The notes beneath the pieces were generated by a model. It had not been told where the DNA came from. It did no database searches and was given only the letters and a program-made list of their open reading frames with translations. DNA of 64,000 nt from JAGWBD01 sp965223965 (GTDB taxonomy: Bacteria; Chloroflexota; Anaerolineae; Aggregatilineales; Phototrophicaceae), in contig CBDCXX010000002.1 of NCBI GenBank assembly GCA_965223965.1, positions 62,001 to 126,000 of the forward strand, given 5' to 3'. Position 1 is the stretch's first letter, and each line of letters begins with the position of its first letter. Positions 33,095-40,690 of the stretch are shown in pieces. The translations under genes and the position numbers were made by a program.

Positions 33095-33141
33095 AGGGAC
33101 GGACAGGATATTATTCCCCTATTTTATCCTGCGCCGTCCCT
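33095..33141. terminator. Nested hairpin between convergent phoU and nucleoside hydrolase genes
   Basis: AGGGACGG (33095-33102) pairs with CCGTCCCT (33134-33141), and AGGATA with TATCCT inside. It lies between two converging genes, so it can end both transcripts. There is no long T run. Confidence 0.5.
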
Positions 33142-33159
33142 GCCTATTGTGCGAGGAGA

Positions 33160-34086
33160 TCAAGCAAGGCGATGCAACTTCTCGAAGAAGTCGCTGAAGA
33201 TTGCGTCCCTGTTCAGCCAGTCAACGATTCGCATAGGATGGCGGCCCGCGTCCCGGCTGTATCCCAAGTGGTCGTTCAGCATCGGAGCTCCCTCTATGTG
33301 GGTCTTCAGCCAGTCCGAGTTCAGCAGCCACGCTCCCGGAGCCAAGTCCCAGATGGGCTTGCTGCGGCCCGCGAAGTCCTGCACAAAGTCCTCGTATAGT
33401 TGGAACAGGTAGTCGCCGATCCTGCCGCGCCCCTTGACCTGCTGCGCCATCTCCCAGCGCGTCGTGCGAAGCAGCTCGGACACGCCGAAGCCGGTTACAT
33501 GCACCATCGCGACTCCGCTGTCGAAGACCGCCTGCGCCGCCTTGATGTCCTGGATGAAGTTGAAGTCGTGGAAGCCCGCGACGTGGTACGGCCAGCCGCC
33601 CAGCGCGACCACGCAGATGCGCTCGCGGATGCGCGGCTCCATCAGAACTGCGGATGCCACATTCGTCAGAGAGCCAAGGGCGAGCACATACAGCGTTTCG
33701 TCGCGGTCCTGCATCGCCCGGCTGACGATGTTGTCGGCGGCATCGCTGGGCGCCGGCTCGCCGCCAGTGGCGGTCATCGTCTGCCGCGAGCCGTAAAGCA
33801 CGGGCCCGTCGTAGCTCACCGGCGAGAGTTCCAGAACGCGCTGAATCTCCTCGTAGCTCAGCTCCATGCCGTGCTCGAAGCTATTGGTGTTTCGTGCGGC
33901 AGCGTGAAAGCCCGCCGCCTGAATTGTCTCGATGCGCAGCTCCGGCGACATCAGCGCATGAATGATGGCGAACTGGTCGTCAACCTCGTTCCATGCGTCG
34001 GTGTCGATAATGACGCTGCATCCGCCGCTCGGCGGCTCCAGCAGTCTAACAGTGGTGGCGTGGTCGATAGGTGATAGTGTTGTCAT
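33160..34086 (-). CDS. Nucleoside hydrolase (IUNH family)
   Basis: A 308-residue inosine-uridine-type nucleoside N-ribohydrolase. VIIDTDAWNEVDDQFAI is the N-terminal calcium-binding DxDxxxDD motif with Trp-Asn-Glu in place of the more usual Pro-Gly-x. LYVLALGSLTNVASAVL and the C-terminal HDFNFIQDIKAAQAVF (Asn and Asp ligands) are also typical. It would cleave a nucleoside to base and ribose. The divergent DTDAWNE loop suggests a related but non-standard subfamily. It is convergent with phoU. Confidence 0.85.
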   Translation of the reverse strand: MTTLSPIDHATTVRLLEPPSGGCSVIIDTDAWNEVDDQFAIIHALMSPELRIETIQAAGFHAAARNTNSFEHGMELSYEEIQRVLELSPVSYDGPVLYGSRQTMTATGGEPAPSDAADNIVSRAMQDRDETLYVLALGSLTNVASAVLMEPRIRERICVVALGGWPYHVAGFHDFNFIQDIKAAQAVFDSGVAMVHVTGFGVSELLRTTRWEMAQQVKGRGRIGDYLFQLYEDFVQDFAGRSKPIWDLAPGAWLLNSDWLKTHIEGAPMLNDHLGYSRDAGRHPMRIVDWLNRDAIFSDFFEKLHRLA

Positions 34087-34174
34087 GCGGTCAGTATATC
34101 ATGGGGGGATCTGGAGACTGGATGGGACGAATTTGTTGGGTAGTGCGTCAGTACGAAATTTATTCGCAAAAGAA

Positions 34175-34199
34175 ATAGCCCCCGATAGTCGGGGGCTAT
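34175..34199 (-). terminator. Terminator downstream of the copy-1 two-gene module
   Basis: An 11-bp perfect stem ATAGCCCCCGA/TCGGGGGCTAT with a 3-base loop. On the minus strand it is followed by a T-rich TTTCTTTTGCG, as expected for ending the module at 34358-34841. A MITE lies between the gene and this hairpin. Confidence 0.65.
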
Positions 34200-34201
34200 G
34201 A

Positions 34202-34356
34202 TTAGGTTCTGTTGACATTTCTGATTTCCAGCCCGTCATTCCCGCGCAGGCGGGAATCCAGAGAGCTTGGGCCGTGCAGGTGTCGCTGGACGCACCGATT
34301 TTCAGTGCTAACCTTCGGCAAACCGCTTCGAAATTCAGAATGTCCACACACCCTAG
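34202..34356. mobile_element. MITE with CTAGGTTCTGTTGACATTT-type ends (155 bp)
   Basis: Ends TTAGGTTCTGTTGACATTT and AATGTCCACACACCCTAG are inverted relative to each other and match the ends of the larger elements at 55946-56690 and 58214-59179. The inside holds the REP palindrome ATTCCCGCGCAGGCGGGAAT. It abuts the stop codon of the gene at 34358. Confidence 0.7.
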
Positions 34357-34357
34357 T

Positions 34358-34654
34358 TTACGGTTGATAGAGATTTGACTTGAGATATAAGCGGGATACG
34401 GATATGACTTGATCATTTTCGATCATGTATGCCATGCGCCAATATCGATTGTTGGTGAGTATGACTCCCGACCTATTAGGGAAATAATCTGCGCGAAATT
34501 TAGTTTGCTCATCTGGTTCAGGGTTGCGCAGTATTTCAGCAAATAAGTCTATGGCGGCTTCTAATTCATATCTGTTCGCTTTTTCAAGTTCCGTCAGTGC
34601 CGATTCTGATAGACGGAGTCTATTCGATGGTTCGGAACGTCTTGGTATTCTCAT
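34358..34654 (-). CDS. Second gene (possible toxin) of a duplicated two-gene module, copy 1
   Basis: A 98-residue protein I do not recognise from a named family. It is clearly homologous to the product at 37353-37643: shared pattern ALxxL...ELEAAIDLFAEIL, PDEQTKF, YFPNRSGVI, YWRMAYMIE and RLYLKS. The final strands (YWRMAYMIENDQVISVSRL) resemble the end of RelE/ParE-type toxins, which is a suggestion only. It overlaps the upstream small gene by 35 bases. Base composition is AT-rich compared with neighbours, suggesting transfer. Confidence 0.6.
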   Translation of the reverse strand: MRIPRRSEPSNRLRLSESALTELEKANRYELEAAIDLFAEILRNPEPDEQTKFRADYFPNRSGVILTNNRYWRMAYMIENDQVISVSRLYLKSNLYQP

Positions 34655-34841
34655 CTATCTCTATTGTTCGATACTCTCCTCGCTCAATCTCCCTGAAGCC
34701 CTCCTCAATGTCCGCAGTGAACCAATCGGAGCGAAGTTTGGCAAGTTCATCTCTTGTTTGCTCCAGTGATTGCTCTTCCCTCTCTTTAGTGGCCAATTCC
34801 CGCCTCCCATGGTGGCTTTGGGTTACCCTGAACCACGACAT
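34620..34841 (-). CDS. First gene (possible antitoxin) of the duplicated two-gene module, copy 1
   Basis: A 73-residue acidic protein, unrecognised. The C-terminal 45 residues align with the product at 37190-37366: DELAKLRSDWFTADIEEGF with EELDQLRPEWLAEDVAEGL, then EIERGEYRTIEID. An N-terminal extension is charged and helical. Its promoter is the TTGACA-N17-TACGAT at 34869-34897. Small acidic first gene, overlapping second gene and duplication next to rtcB all fit a toxin-antitoxin pair; no experimental basis. Confidence 0.6.
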   Translation of the reverse strand: MSWFRVTQSHHGRRELATKEREEQSLEQTRDELAKLRSDWFTADIEEGFREIERGEYRTIEIDENTKTFRTIE

Positions 34842-34868
34842 CAGATGTTGAATTACTGATGTTGGAAC

Positions 34869-34897
34869 ATCGTAGGAAAGTTCTTGCGAATTGTCAA
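34869..34897 (-). promoter_or_regulatory. Sigma-70-type promoter of the copy-1 module
   Basis: On the minus strand TTGACA (34897-34892), 17-base spacer, TACGAT (34874-34869), with the first ATG 28 bases further on. No Shine-Dalgarno site precedes that ATG. Confidence 0.55.
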
Positions 34898-34926
34898 TTT
34901 TGTAATGGGTCTCTTACTGTTACTGT

Positions 34927-35036
34927 GGTATTCTCAACATGCGTTGGTGTTCATACTCGTCATTCCCGCGCAGGCGGGAATCCACGCGGTCGCTGACTAT
35001 GCTGGTTTCCAATGCCAACACGCATTGAGATTACCG
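34927..35036. mobile_element. MITE with GGTATTCTCA termini and REP core (110 bp)
   Basis: Ends GGTATTCTCAACATGCGTTGG and CCAACACGCATTGAGATTACC are inverted repeats. The inside holds the REP palindrome ATTCCCGCGCAGGCGGGAAT and CACGCGGTCGCTGACTATGC. It is immediately followed by a tandem array of related units. Confidence 0.75.
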
Positions 35037-35040
35037 CCTA

Positions 35041-35381
35041 CTAGGTTCTGTTGACATTTCTGATTCCCAGCCCGTCATTCCCGCGCAGGCGGGAATCCAC
35101 GCGGTCGCTGGCTATGCTGGTTTCCAATGCCAACACACATTGAGATTACCGCCTACTAGGTTCTGTTGACATTTCTGATTCCCAGCCCGTCATTCCCGCG
35201 CAGGCGGGAATCCACGCGGTCGCTGACTATGCTGGTTTCCAATGCCAACACACATTGAGAATACCGCCTACTAGGTTCTGTTGACATTTCTGATTCCCAG
35301 CCCGTCATTCCCGCGCAGGCGGGAATCCACGCGGTCGCTGGCTATGCTGGTTTCCAATGCCAACACACATTGAGAATACCA
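35041..35381. repeat. Three tandem 115-bp repeats carrying REP palindromes
   Basis: Units start with CTAGGTTCTGTTGACATTTC at 35041, 35156 and 35271, an exact 115-bp period, and differ at only a few positions. Each unit joins the left end of the CTAG-type MITE to the right half of the GGTATTCTC-type MITE, so the array looks like a composite element amplified in tandem. It lies upstream of rtcB. Confidence 0.85.
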
Positions 35382-35509
35382 TTACTGTTCTTGTATTGCC
35401 TTGGTCGATTAGGCGTGCCCGAAATTTATGCTACGATGAAGTATTGCTATCGCGAATACGAAGCGCGAATACGAGAACTGTAAGAACTGGAATTGGGAGA
35501 GGACGCGCT

Positions 35510-36691
35510 ATGCCACCACATTCACTAAGCCCCAATGCGCTTTCCTGGGTGCCACAGGAGCAGATCGAGGAAGCGGCGCTGCAACAGATACACAACCTGT
35601 CCGAGATGCCGTTCATCTTCAAGCATGTGGCTGTGATGCCCGATTGCCACTTTGGGTTGGGCGCGACGGTGGGTTCGTGCATCCCCACGCTGAGAGCGAT
35701 CATCCCGGCTGCTGTGGGCGTGGACATAGGCTGCGGCATGATTGCAGTGAAGACGAGCATGAGCCGATCCGACCTGCCAGATGACCTATCCGACATTCGC
35801 AAGGCGATCGAGAGCCAGATACCGCTCAGCGCCGGGCGCTACAATGCCAGCGTCAAGAAGACCGCAAAGCCGCGCATCAAGCAGCTGGAAGGCAGAGCGG
35901 AAGAACTGGGGCGGCTGGATTTCTACGACAAGACGGGCCGCAACTGGCGCAAGCAGCTTGGCTCGCTCGGCTCGGGCAACCACTTCATCGAGATTGTGCT
36001 CGACGAAGAGGATGGCGTCTGGGCGTTCCTGCACTCCGGCTCGCGCGGCGTCGGCAACCGCCTGGCAACGCATCACATCAGGGTAGCGAAGGGGCTTATG
36101 GAGCGCGATGGCGTCGAGCTGCCGGATGCCGACCTCGCCTACCTGCAGGAAGGCGCGCCTGAATTCGACGCCTACATCACAGATCTGGAGTGGGCGCAGG
36201 AGTTCGCGCTGCTGAACCGTGAGGAGATGATGGAGCGCGTCATCAGGCTGCTGCAGTATCGCTGCGGCGACTTCGAGGTTGTCGAGCGTATCCAGTGCCA
36301 CCACAACTTCACGCAGCGCGAGAATCACTTCGGCGAGGACATACTGGTGTCGCGCAAGGGCGCGATCGAGGCGCGCGAGGGGCAGCTCGGGCTGATACCG
36401 GGTTCGATGGGCACGCGCAGCTACGTGGTGCGCGGGAAGGGCAACGCGCAGGCGTTCAACACCGCGCCGCATGGAGCGGGTCGCCGCATGAGCCGCCGCA
36501 AGGCGCGCGACTCGTTCACCATGGACGACTTCGACCGACTGATGACGGGCATCGAGGTCAACCGCTCCGAAGCGTTCCTCGACGAACTGCCGGGCGCGTA
36601 CAAGGACATCGACCTCGTGATGGAGCAGTCTAAGGACCTCGTCGAAGTCATCCACGCCTTCCGCCAGATAGTCAATGTGAAGGGCGCGTAG
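35510..36691 (+). CDS. rtcB: RtcB family RNA-splicing ligase
   Basis: A 393-residue RtcB. The start is at MPPHSLSPN (35510), with GGGAGAGG upstream; the upstream frame reaches into repeat DNA and is not coding. Signatures: AVGVDIGCGMIAVKT with the metal-binding Cys, GSLGSGNHFIEI, HSGSRGVGN, IPGSMGTRSYVV and APHGAGRRMSRRKA, whose His is the guanylylation site in characterised RtcB. It joins 2',3'-cyclic phosphate (or 3'-phosphate) and 5'-OH RNA ends using GTP. In bacteria it is linked to RNA damage repair, so toxin-like RNases nearby are of interest. It is flanked on both sides by the duplicated two-gene module. Confidence 0.95.
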   Translation: MPPHSLSPNALSWVPQEQIEEAALQQIHNLSEMPFIFKHVAVMPDCHFGLGATVGSCIPTLRAIIPAAVGVDIGCGMIAVKTSMSRSDLPDDLSDIRKAIESQIPLSAGRYNASVKKTAKPRIKQLEGRAEELGRLDFYDKTGRNWRKQLGSLGSGNHFIEIVLDEEDGVWAFLHSGSRGVGNRLATHHIRVAKGLMERDGVELPDADLAYLQEGAPEFDAYITDLEWAQEFALLNREEMMERVIRLLQYRCGDFEVVERIQCHHNFTQRENHFGEDILVSRKGAIEAREGQLGLIPGSMGTRSYVVRGKGNAQAFNTAPHGAGRRMSRRKARDSFTMDDFDRLMTGIEVNRSEAFLDELPGAYKDIDLVMEQSKDLVEVIHAFRQIVNVKGA

Positions 36692-37189
36692 GCTGCGCAA
36701 GTGAGGGTTCAACCGCATAACGGAAGCAGAACGTGAGTCAGAGCGACGGGGTTACGTCGCAGAGACCGGAGTCAGCCCCGAGATACCGTGCAAGCCCTTG
36801 AAACTACCAGTTTCGAGTGTACTCCCCCGCTTTGACCCTAGCGGAGGCGATTGGTAAGATGTTGCCAAAGACTTAGTTCTTCGCTTAGTATGTGTAACCG
36901 GAGCGAGACAACACACATAACAGATGGCGCGAACACACAGCAGCGCAAGGAGGTGAAGGATGGCAATTTCAGCAACTAGGTGTAGCAAGAGACCCAGGCT
37001 AGGCGCACGACGTTGCGTCTAGCTGGATTCATTTGCAAGGGGATGCGGTGAACGGTGCGCGCGAGGCCCAGACCTCGAAAATGAACACACCTCTTGCGTT
37101 TCTCAAGTTACCCACCCTGTTTGGAGTAAGCGGAGGAGCGGACGACAGTACAGACCGCTACGGCCCGTTCATAAAAGCAGGGAGAAGAC
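36692..37189. other. Gene-free, hairpin-rich region between rtcB and copy-2 module (possible structured RNA)
   Basis: About 500 bp with no convincing reading frame. It contains several good hairpins: a 9-bp stem CTAGGCGCA/TGCGTCTAG at 36999-37022 with one G-U pair, TATGTGT/ACACATA near 36889-36920, GAGG/CCTC near 37060, and GCAAGG pairing with CCTCTTGC across the last. RBS-like GGAG precedes the gene at 37190. No match to tRNA, tmRNA or group II intron domain V could be recognised. Confidence 0.4.
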
Positions 37190-37366
37190 ATGACAACTAA
37201 GGCAAGGAGAAAGCCGAGATTCAAGACGAAGGAAGAATTAGACCAGTTACGACCCGAATGGCTGGCTGAGGATGTTGCGGAGGGTCTGAAGGAGATCGAG
37301 CGAGACGAGGTGGTGGAAATCGAAATCGACGCGGAACGCGGAGAGTATCGATTTGTTCAGGGTTAG
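37190..37366 (+). CDS. First gene (possible antitoxin) of the duplicated two-gene module, copy 2
   Basis: A 58-residue protein with a basic N-terminus (TTKARRKPRFKT) and an acidic remainder (EELDQLRPEWLAEDVAEGL, then EIERDEVVEIEID). GGGAG lies 6-7 bases before the ATG. It is homologous to the C-terminal part of the product at 34620-34841. Its last 14 bases overlap the second gene, which starts with TTG. The basic tail followed by acidic body could be a DNA-binding/neutralising split, but the family is not recognised. Confidence 0.6.
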   Translation: MTTKARRKPRFKTKEELDQLRPEWLAEDVAEGLKEIERDEVVEIEIDAERGEYRFVQG

Positions 37367-37643
37367 TCTGGGAATTAACGCTCGAAGGGCATTAGACAGT
37401 GCGACCGAGTCAGAGGTGGAGTCCGCAGTAGAATTATTTGCTGCTTTGCTAGATGACCCTTTCCCAGACGAAGTTACCAAGTTTTCGGTCAATTATTTTC
37501 CGAATCAATCGGGAGTAGTGGAAGTAGGTAACGACGTTTGGTATGCGGGTTATGTTGTAGAGGGTCAGGATATACTGATTGCAAGGCTCTACTTATGGTC
37601 TAAATTGACGGATGACCCTATGCAGTACGGGGTTGAATTGTAA
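37353..37643 (+). CDS. Second gene (possible toxin) of the duplicated two-gene module, copy 2
   Basis: A 96-residue protein beginning at a TTG inside the end of the preceding gene. It shares with 34358-34654 the core ESAVELFAALL, FPDEVTKF, NYFPNQSGVV, VWYAGYVVE and ARLYLWS. The terminal strands look like those of RelE/ParE folds. A strong hairpin terminator follows at 37674. Function unknown; toxin role inferred from size, order, overlap and duplication. Confidence 0.6.
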   Translation: MFRVSLGINARRALDSATESEVESAVELFAALLDDPFPDEVTKFSVNYFPNQSGVVEVGNDVWYAGYVVEGQDILIARLYLWSKLTDDPMQYGVEL

Positions 37644-37673
37644 GATAAAATAGATGAGGGTGGGTACACCTGC

Positions 37674-37701
37674 GAGGGATGGGTTGTTAAACCCATCCCT
37701 C
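37674..37701 (+). terminator. Terminator of the copy-2 module
   Basis: A perfect 12-bp stem GAGGGATGGGTT/AACCCATCCCTC with loop GTTA, followed by CTTTATATG. It lies 31 bases after the stop codon at 37643. Confidence 0.7.
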
Positions 37702-37855
37702 CTTTATATGTCTTATCATATCGTGTTCAGATTTGGAGATCTGGAAGAAAGGGAGCTACTACTTTAATTCAACCCTCGTAATATTTTCTGGTGCATGGCT
37801 CTCGTCAGAAAAAGGACAGGAAACTATTGTATTGCCTTGCACTCGTACCTTTCCC

Positions 37856-37884
37856 TTGACATAGACGAACATACAATCTATATT
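37856..37884 (+). promoter_or_regulatory. Near-consensus sigma-70 promoter ahead of a terminator-like hairpin
   Basis: TTGACA (37856-37861), 17-base spacer, TATATT (37879-37884). Transcription would begin near 37891, right at the hairpin of 37894-37932, and then continue to the tail-like gene at 37976 only if that hairpin is passed. Confidence 0.6.
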
Positions 37885-37893
37885 GGATCCAGC

Positions 37894-37932
37894 AAGGGAC
37901 AGACCCGATTGATTTGGGTCTGTCCCTTTTTT
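37894..37932 (+). terminator. Intrinsic terminator or attenuator in the leader of the tail-like genes
   Basis: A 13-bp perfect stem AAGGGACAGACCC/GGGTCTGTCCCTT with a 9-base loop and a run of T directly after (CCCTTTTTTG). It meets the full intrinsic-terminator pattern on the plus strand and directly follows the promoter at 37856-37884. Confidence 0.75.
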
Positions 37933-37975
37933 GTTGGCGATTGTTGAGTCGTATCGGATGCGTGGGAGGTTTGGG

Positions 37976-38404
37976 ATGGCGTTCACGGATGGGCAGAGGT
38001 CGCGCTTTCGCATTGCGGACACGGATGGCGTGATGCGCGACCTGTCGGCGTACATCACGGAAGTGAGCGGGCTGCCGGGCGGGCGAACACTGAACGAAGT
38101 AACGGCTCTTGGCAACTTGGGAGCGCGCTTCAAGCCGGGCGCGGAGGCGGTGCAGTTCACGCTGCGTGGACTGTTCGACGACACGCCGGACGCGGGCGCG
38201 GATGCGGTGTTGGGAGCGCTGCGATGCCACGCCGCTGCTACTGCCTTCGAGTATGCGCCGGCAGGTTTGGCAGGCGACAGCGTGCGTTACACGGGCGATT
38301 GCTGGGTGAGGTCCTACGAACTGCTCAGTCGCAGTGGGGAGATCGTGTCCTGGCGGGCGACGCTGCAAGTTGAGGGTGTTGCCAACAGGACGGACGGGGT
38401 GTAG
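37976..38404 (+). CDS. Phage tail-tube-like protein
   Basis: A 142-residue protein starting at MAFTDGQRS (37976) with GGGAGG upstream. The sequence (IADTDGVMRDLSAYITEVSGLPG, then SYELLSRSGEIVSWRATLQVEG) has the layout of small siphophage/tailocin tail-tube proteins: an N-terminal strand plus a core beta-sandwich ending in a comparison strand. I cannot name a family with certainty. It lies 22 bp before a large tail-like gene. Confidence 0.5.
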   Translation: MAFTDGQRSRFRIADTDGVMRDLSAYITEVSGLPGGRTLNEVTALGNLGARFKPGAEAVQFTLRGLFDDTPDAGADAVLGALRCHAAATAFEYAPAGLAGDSVRYTGDCWVRSYELLSRSGEIVSWRATLQVEGVANRTDGV

Positions 38405-38426
38405 AGGATACAAGGGGATGTGAATT

Positions 38427-40400
38427 ATGACCGATGCGAAGTGGAAGCTAATGGTGGACTGGCAGGGCGATGGAGAGTTCGCGGGCGCTGACGACGATAT
38501 TGCGCCCGCAGCGCTAGGTCTGTCGCTGCGGCACATGCGAGATCTGAGAAGCGAGTATATTGATCCGGCGCGGCTGCACATTCGGCTGGCGAACTTCGAC
38601 CACAAGTACAGTCCGCCCAACACGGCATCGCCTCTGTTCGGCGCGCTCAAGCCGGGACGCAAGGTGTGGCTGCGCGCCGCGTTCCCGTGCGATGAGTTCG
38701 GCGATATGGCGGGCGCAAGACTCGCTGACCACGCGCCCGAATGCGGCGCGGCGTATCGCTGGACTGATGCCAACCATGACTTTCGCATTGCTGCCGGCGG
38801 CGCACAGATTAACGGCGCGCAGACGGATGGCGCTCGCTCCGGACGACGCATCGCAACGATGAACTTCGGCCTTGCGGATGTGTCGTTCGGCTGCGATTTC
38901 ACGCGCGGAAGCAATGCGACGCGGCATGGCGGGCTCACCCTGCGATATGCGGACGCCGACAACTTTCTGTATGTGCGTGCTATGCCCAACGCGGTGCAGG
39001 TTCGCAGAGTAGAGCAAGGAAGCGATGCACTGGTGGCTGAGTCGGCTCTGCAATGGAACGCGGGAGACAAGAAGTTCATTCAGGCGGAGTTGCACGGCGA
39101 CTCTATTCGAGTGTTTGTTGATGAGAAGCAAGTGATAGCGGCGCGCTCAGGGTTCAACCGCAACGCAACGCGGCACGGCTTGCACTGCGATGGCGCAGCC
39201 GATCACCTGTGGCAGCAGTTCGGAGGCTGGGTATCGCTCTTCTACGGCGATGTCGAGAGCATCGACCCGCAGCCCGGATCGGGTCCCGGATCGGGGCAAT
39301 GTCGCATACGCGCTTACGACGAAATGCGTCGCCTCGAGAGCGTAACGCTGTACATGTACGCAACATCCTCATTTCCTCAAACATCCGATGAAATCCTCAG
39401 AGACATACTGGACTATGCGAGCGTTGACGCAAGCATTCGCAGGCTGGATGCGGGCACAGAACTTGTGCCGCAGTTATGGAGTCCGCCGCTCTGGGGAGTG
39501 CAGGCTGCGGATGAGATTCGGCGCCTGCAGGATGAAGAGGACGGCTTCATCTATGTGGACGGGCATGGCTTCTGGCGCATGGAGAGTCGCGGTCACCGTG
39601 AAGCGGCGCCGCACTCGGCGGCAAGAGCGACGCTGAGGGCGCGCAATGACGGCGCAGATGCCTACTTCTCCGCCCTGGAGTGGAGCGACGGTGTGGGCAA
39701 CATCGAAAACAAGGTCTTCATGCGAGTCCGCGACGCCGCGAACCACGGACATCGCACGGCCTGGACGCTTGGCGAGACGCCGCGCTTCGACGTGGGCGAG
39801 ACGCGCGAGTTCCTCGCCGAAAGCAAGGACTTCGATGTCGTTGGTGGACAGCTCAGTCCGCAGGCGAGCACCGACTATGCGGCAAACACGCAACCCGACG
39901 GCACGGGCGCTGACATCACAGCGCAGCTCACCGTTACATATTCCGCGACGAGGCTATTCAACGGCAAGGGCGCCCTGATACGCGTGCGCTTCGGCGCAAC
40001 GGCAGGCTACCTGACACGGCTGGGGATGCGCACCGTTAACGCTTTGACCTTCAATGCGCCGGTGCTGGTGACCGCAGAGGACACGAACAGCCAGAACACT
40101 TATGGGCAGCGCATTCGCAGCATAGACGCTCGCTGGACGCGCGAGGCGCAGTCGGCGCAGGCAACAATCGCGCGGCGATTGGCTCGCAAGTCTTCGCCCC
40201 GCACCGCGCTCAGTGTGACTCTGCCCAACGGCTCGGATGCCAATCTGCTTCTGATGCTGCAAACGAAGTTGTCAGATCGGCTCGCCGTGCATTACGAGGA
40301 CATGGGCGTGGACGGCGACTTCTTCGTGGAAGGCTACACGCTCGAAGTGGGGCAATCGGGAAAACATCTGGAGCGGACGCTGCTATTGCAGCAGGCATGA
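38427..40400 (+). CDS. Large phage-tail-like protein with internal LamG-like domain
   Basis: A 657-residue protein. The N-terminal region (WKLMVDWQGDGEFAGADDDI) and the C-terminal SDRLAVHYEDMGVDGDFFVEG are typical of baseplate/hub-side tail proteins that set coordinate frames. Residues about 105-255 look like a concanavalin-type sandwich (YRWTDANHDFRI, TMNFGLADVSFGCDF). No capsid, terminase or integrase gene is near, so this is a remnant or a domesticated tail module. Same strand and spacing as the tail-tube-like gene. Function beyond this is unknown. Confidence 0.5.
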   Translation: MTDAKWKLMVDWQGDGEFAGADDDIAPAALGLSLRHMRDLRSEYIDPARLHIRLANFDHKYSPPNTASPLFGALKPGRKVWLRAAFPCDEFGDMAGARLADHAPECGAAYRWTDANHDFRIAAGGAQINGAQTDGARSGRRIATMNFGLADVSFGCDFTRGSNATRHGGLTLRYADADNFLYVRAMPNAVQVRRVEQGSDALVAESALQWNAGDKKFIQAELHGDSIRVFVDEKQVIAARSGFNRNATRHGLHCDGAADHLWQQFGGWVSLFYGDVESIDPQPGSGPGSGQCRIRAYDEMRRLESVTLYMYATSSFPQTSDEILRDILDYASVDASIRRLDAGTELVPQLWSPPLWGVQAADEIRRLQDEEDGFIYVDGHGFWRMESRGHREAAPHSAARATLRARNDGADAYFSALEWSDGVGNIENKVFMRVRDAANHGHRTAWTLGETPRFDVGETREFLAESKDFDVVGGQLSPQASTDYAANTQPDGTGADITAQLTVTYSATRLFNGKGALIRVRFGATAGYLTRLGMRTVNALTFNAPVLVTAEDTNSQNTYGQRIRSIDARWTREAQSAQATIARRLARKSSPRTALSVTLPNGSDANLLLMLQTKLSDRLAVHYEDMGVDGDFFVEGYTLEVGQSGKHLERTLLLQQA

Positions 40401-40477
40401 TTTGCGTTCTCAATCAGACTTAGGAACCCCTACCCTCTCTGAGGGGAAGGGAAGGTTAGGGGAAAGGAGACTGAAAG

Positions 40478-40690
40478 TTGGTTAGCGACTTGATTCAGTT
40501 CATCAACATAGGATTGGCGGGCGTGCTGCTTATGTGGTTCATGTTCCGGCTGGAGCGCATGCTCGTGCGCCTCGACAAGACCCTGCAGCTAATGGCGCGC
40601 GCCACGCTGAGGATGCTCGACCGCCGCGACCCCAAGACGGCAACAGACCTCAGCAAGGAGCTGTATCGTATGAGCGGGGATGAGGATTAG
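40478..40690 (+). CDS. Small membrane protein at the end of the tail-like module
   Basis: A 70-residue protein starting at TTG (40478) with an excellent AGGAG site. One membrane segment lies near 6-24 (LIQFINIGLAGVLLMWFMF), then a basic helical tail. Holin-like size and placement after tail genes, but no defined family. It overlaps the end of the convergent Uma2 gene by 4 bases. Confidence 0.5.
   Translation: MVSDLIQFINIGLAGVLLMWFMFRLERMLVRLDKTLQLMARATLRMLDRRDPKTATDLSKELYRMSGDED

Noticed and set aside
35357..35509. An N-terminal extension of RtcB by 51 residues.
   Set aside because: It reads through MITE-derived repeat sequence, and a good ribosome site stands before the ATG at 35510, where the family N-terminus begins.
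36752..36988. A 78-codon minus-strand frame downstream of rtcB.
   Set aside because: Low-complexity Cys/Leu composition, no ribosome site and no resemblance to a protein family.
36692..37189. Possible tmRNA or group II intron remnant.
   Set aside because: No tRNA-like end, no tag frame and no domain V sequence could be found. Kept only as a candidate structured region.
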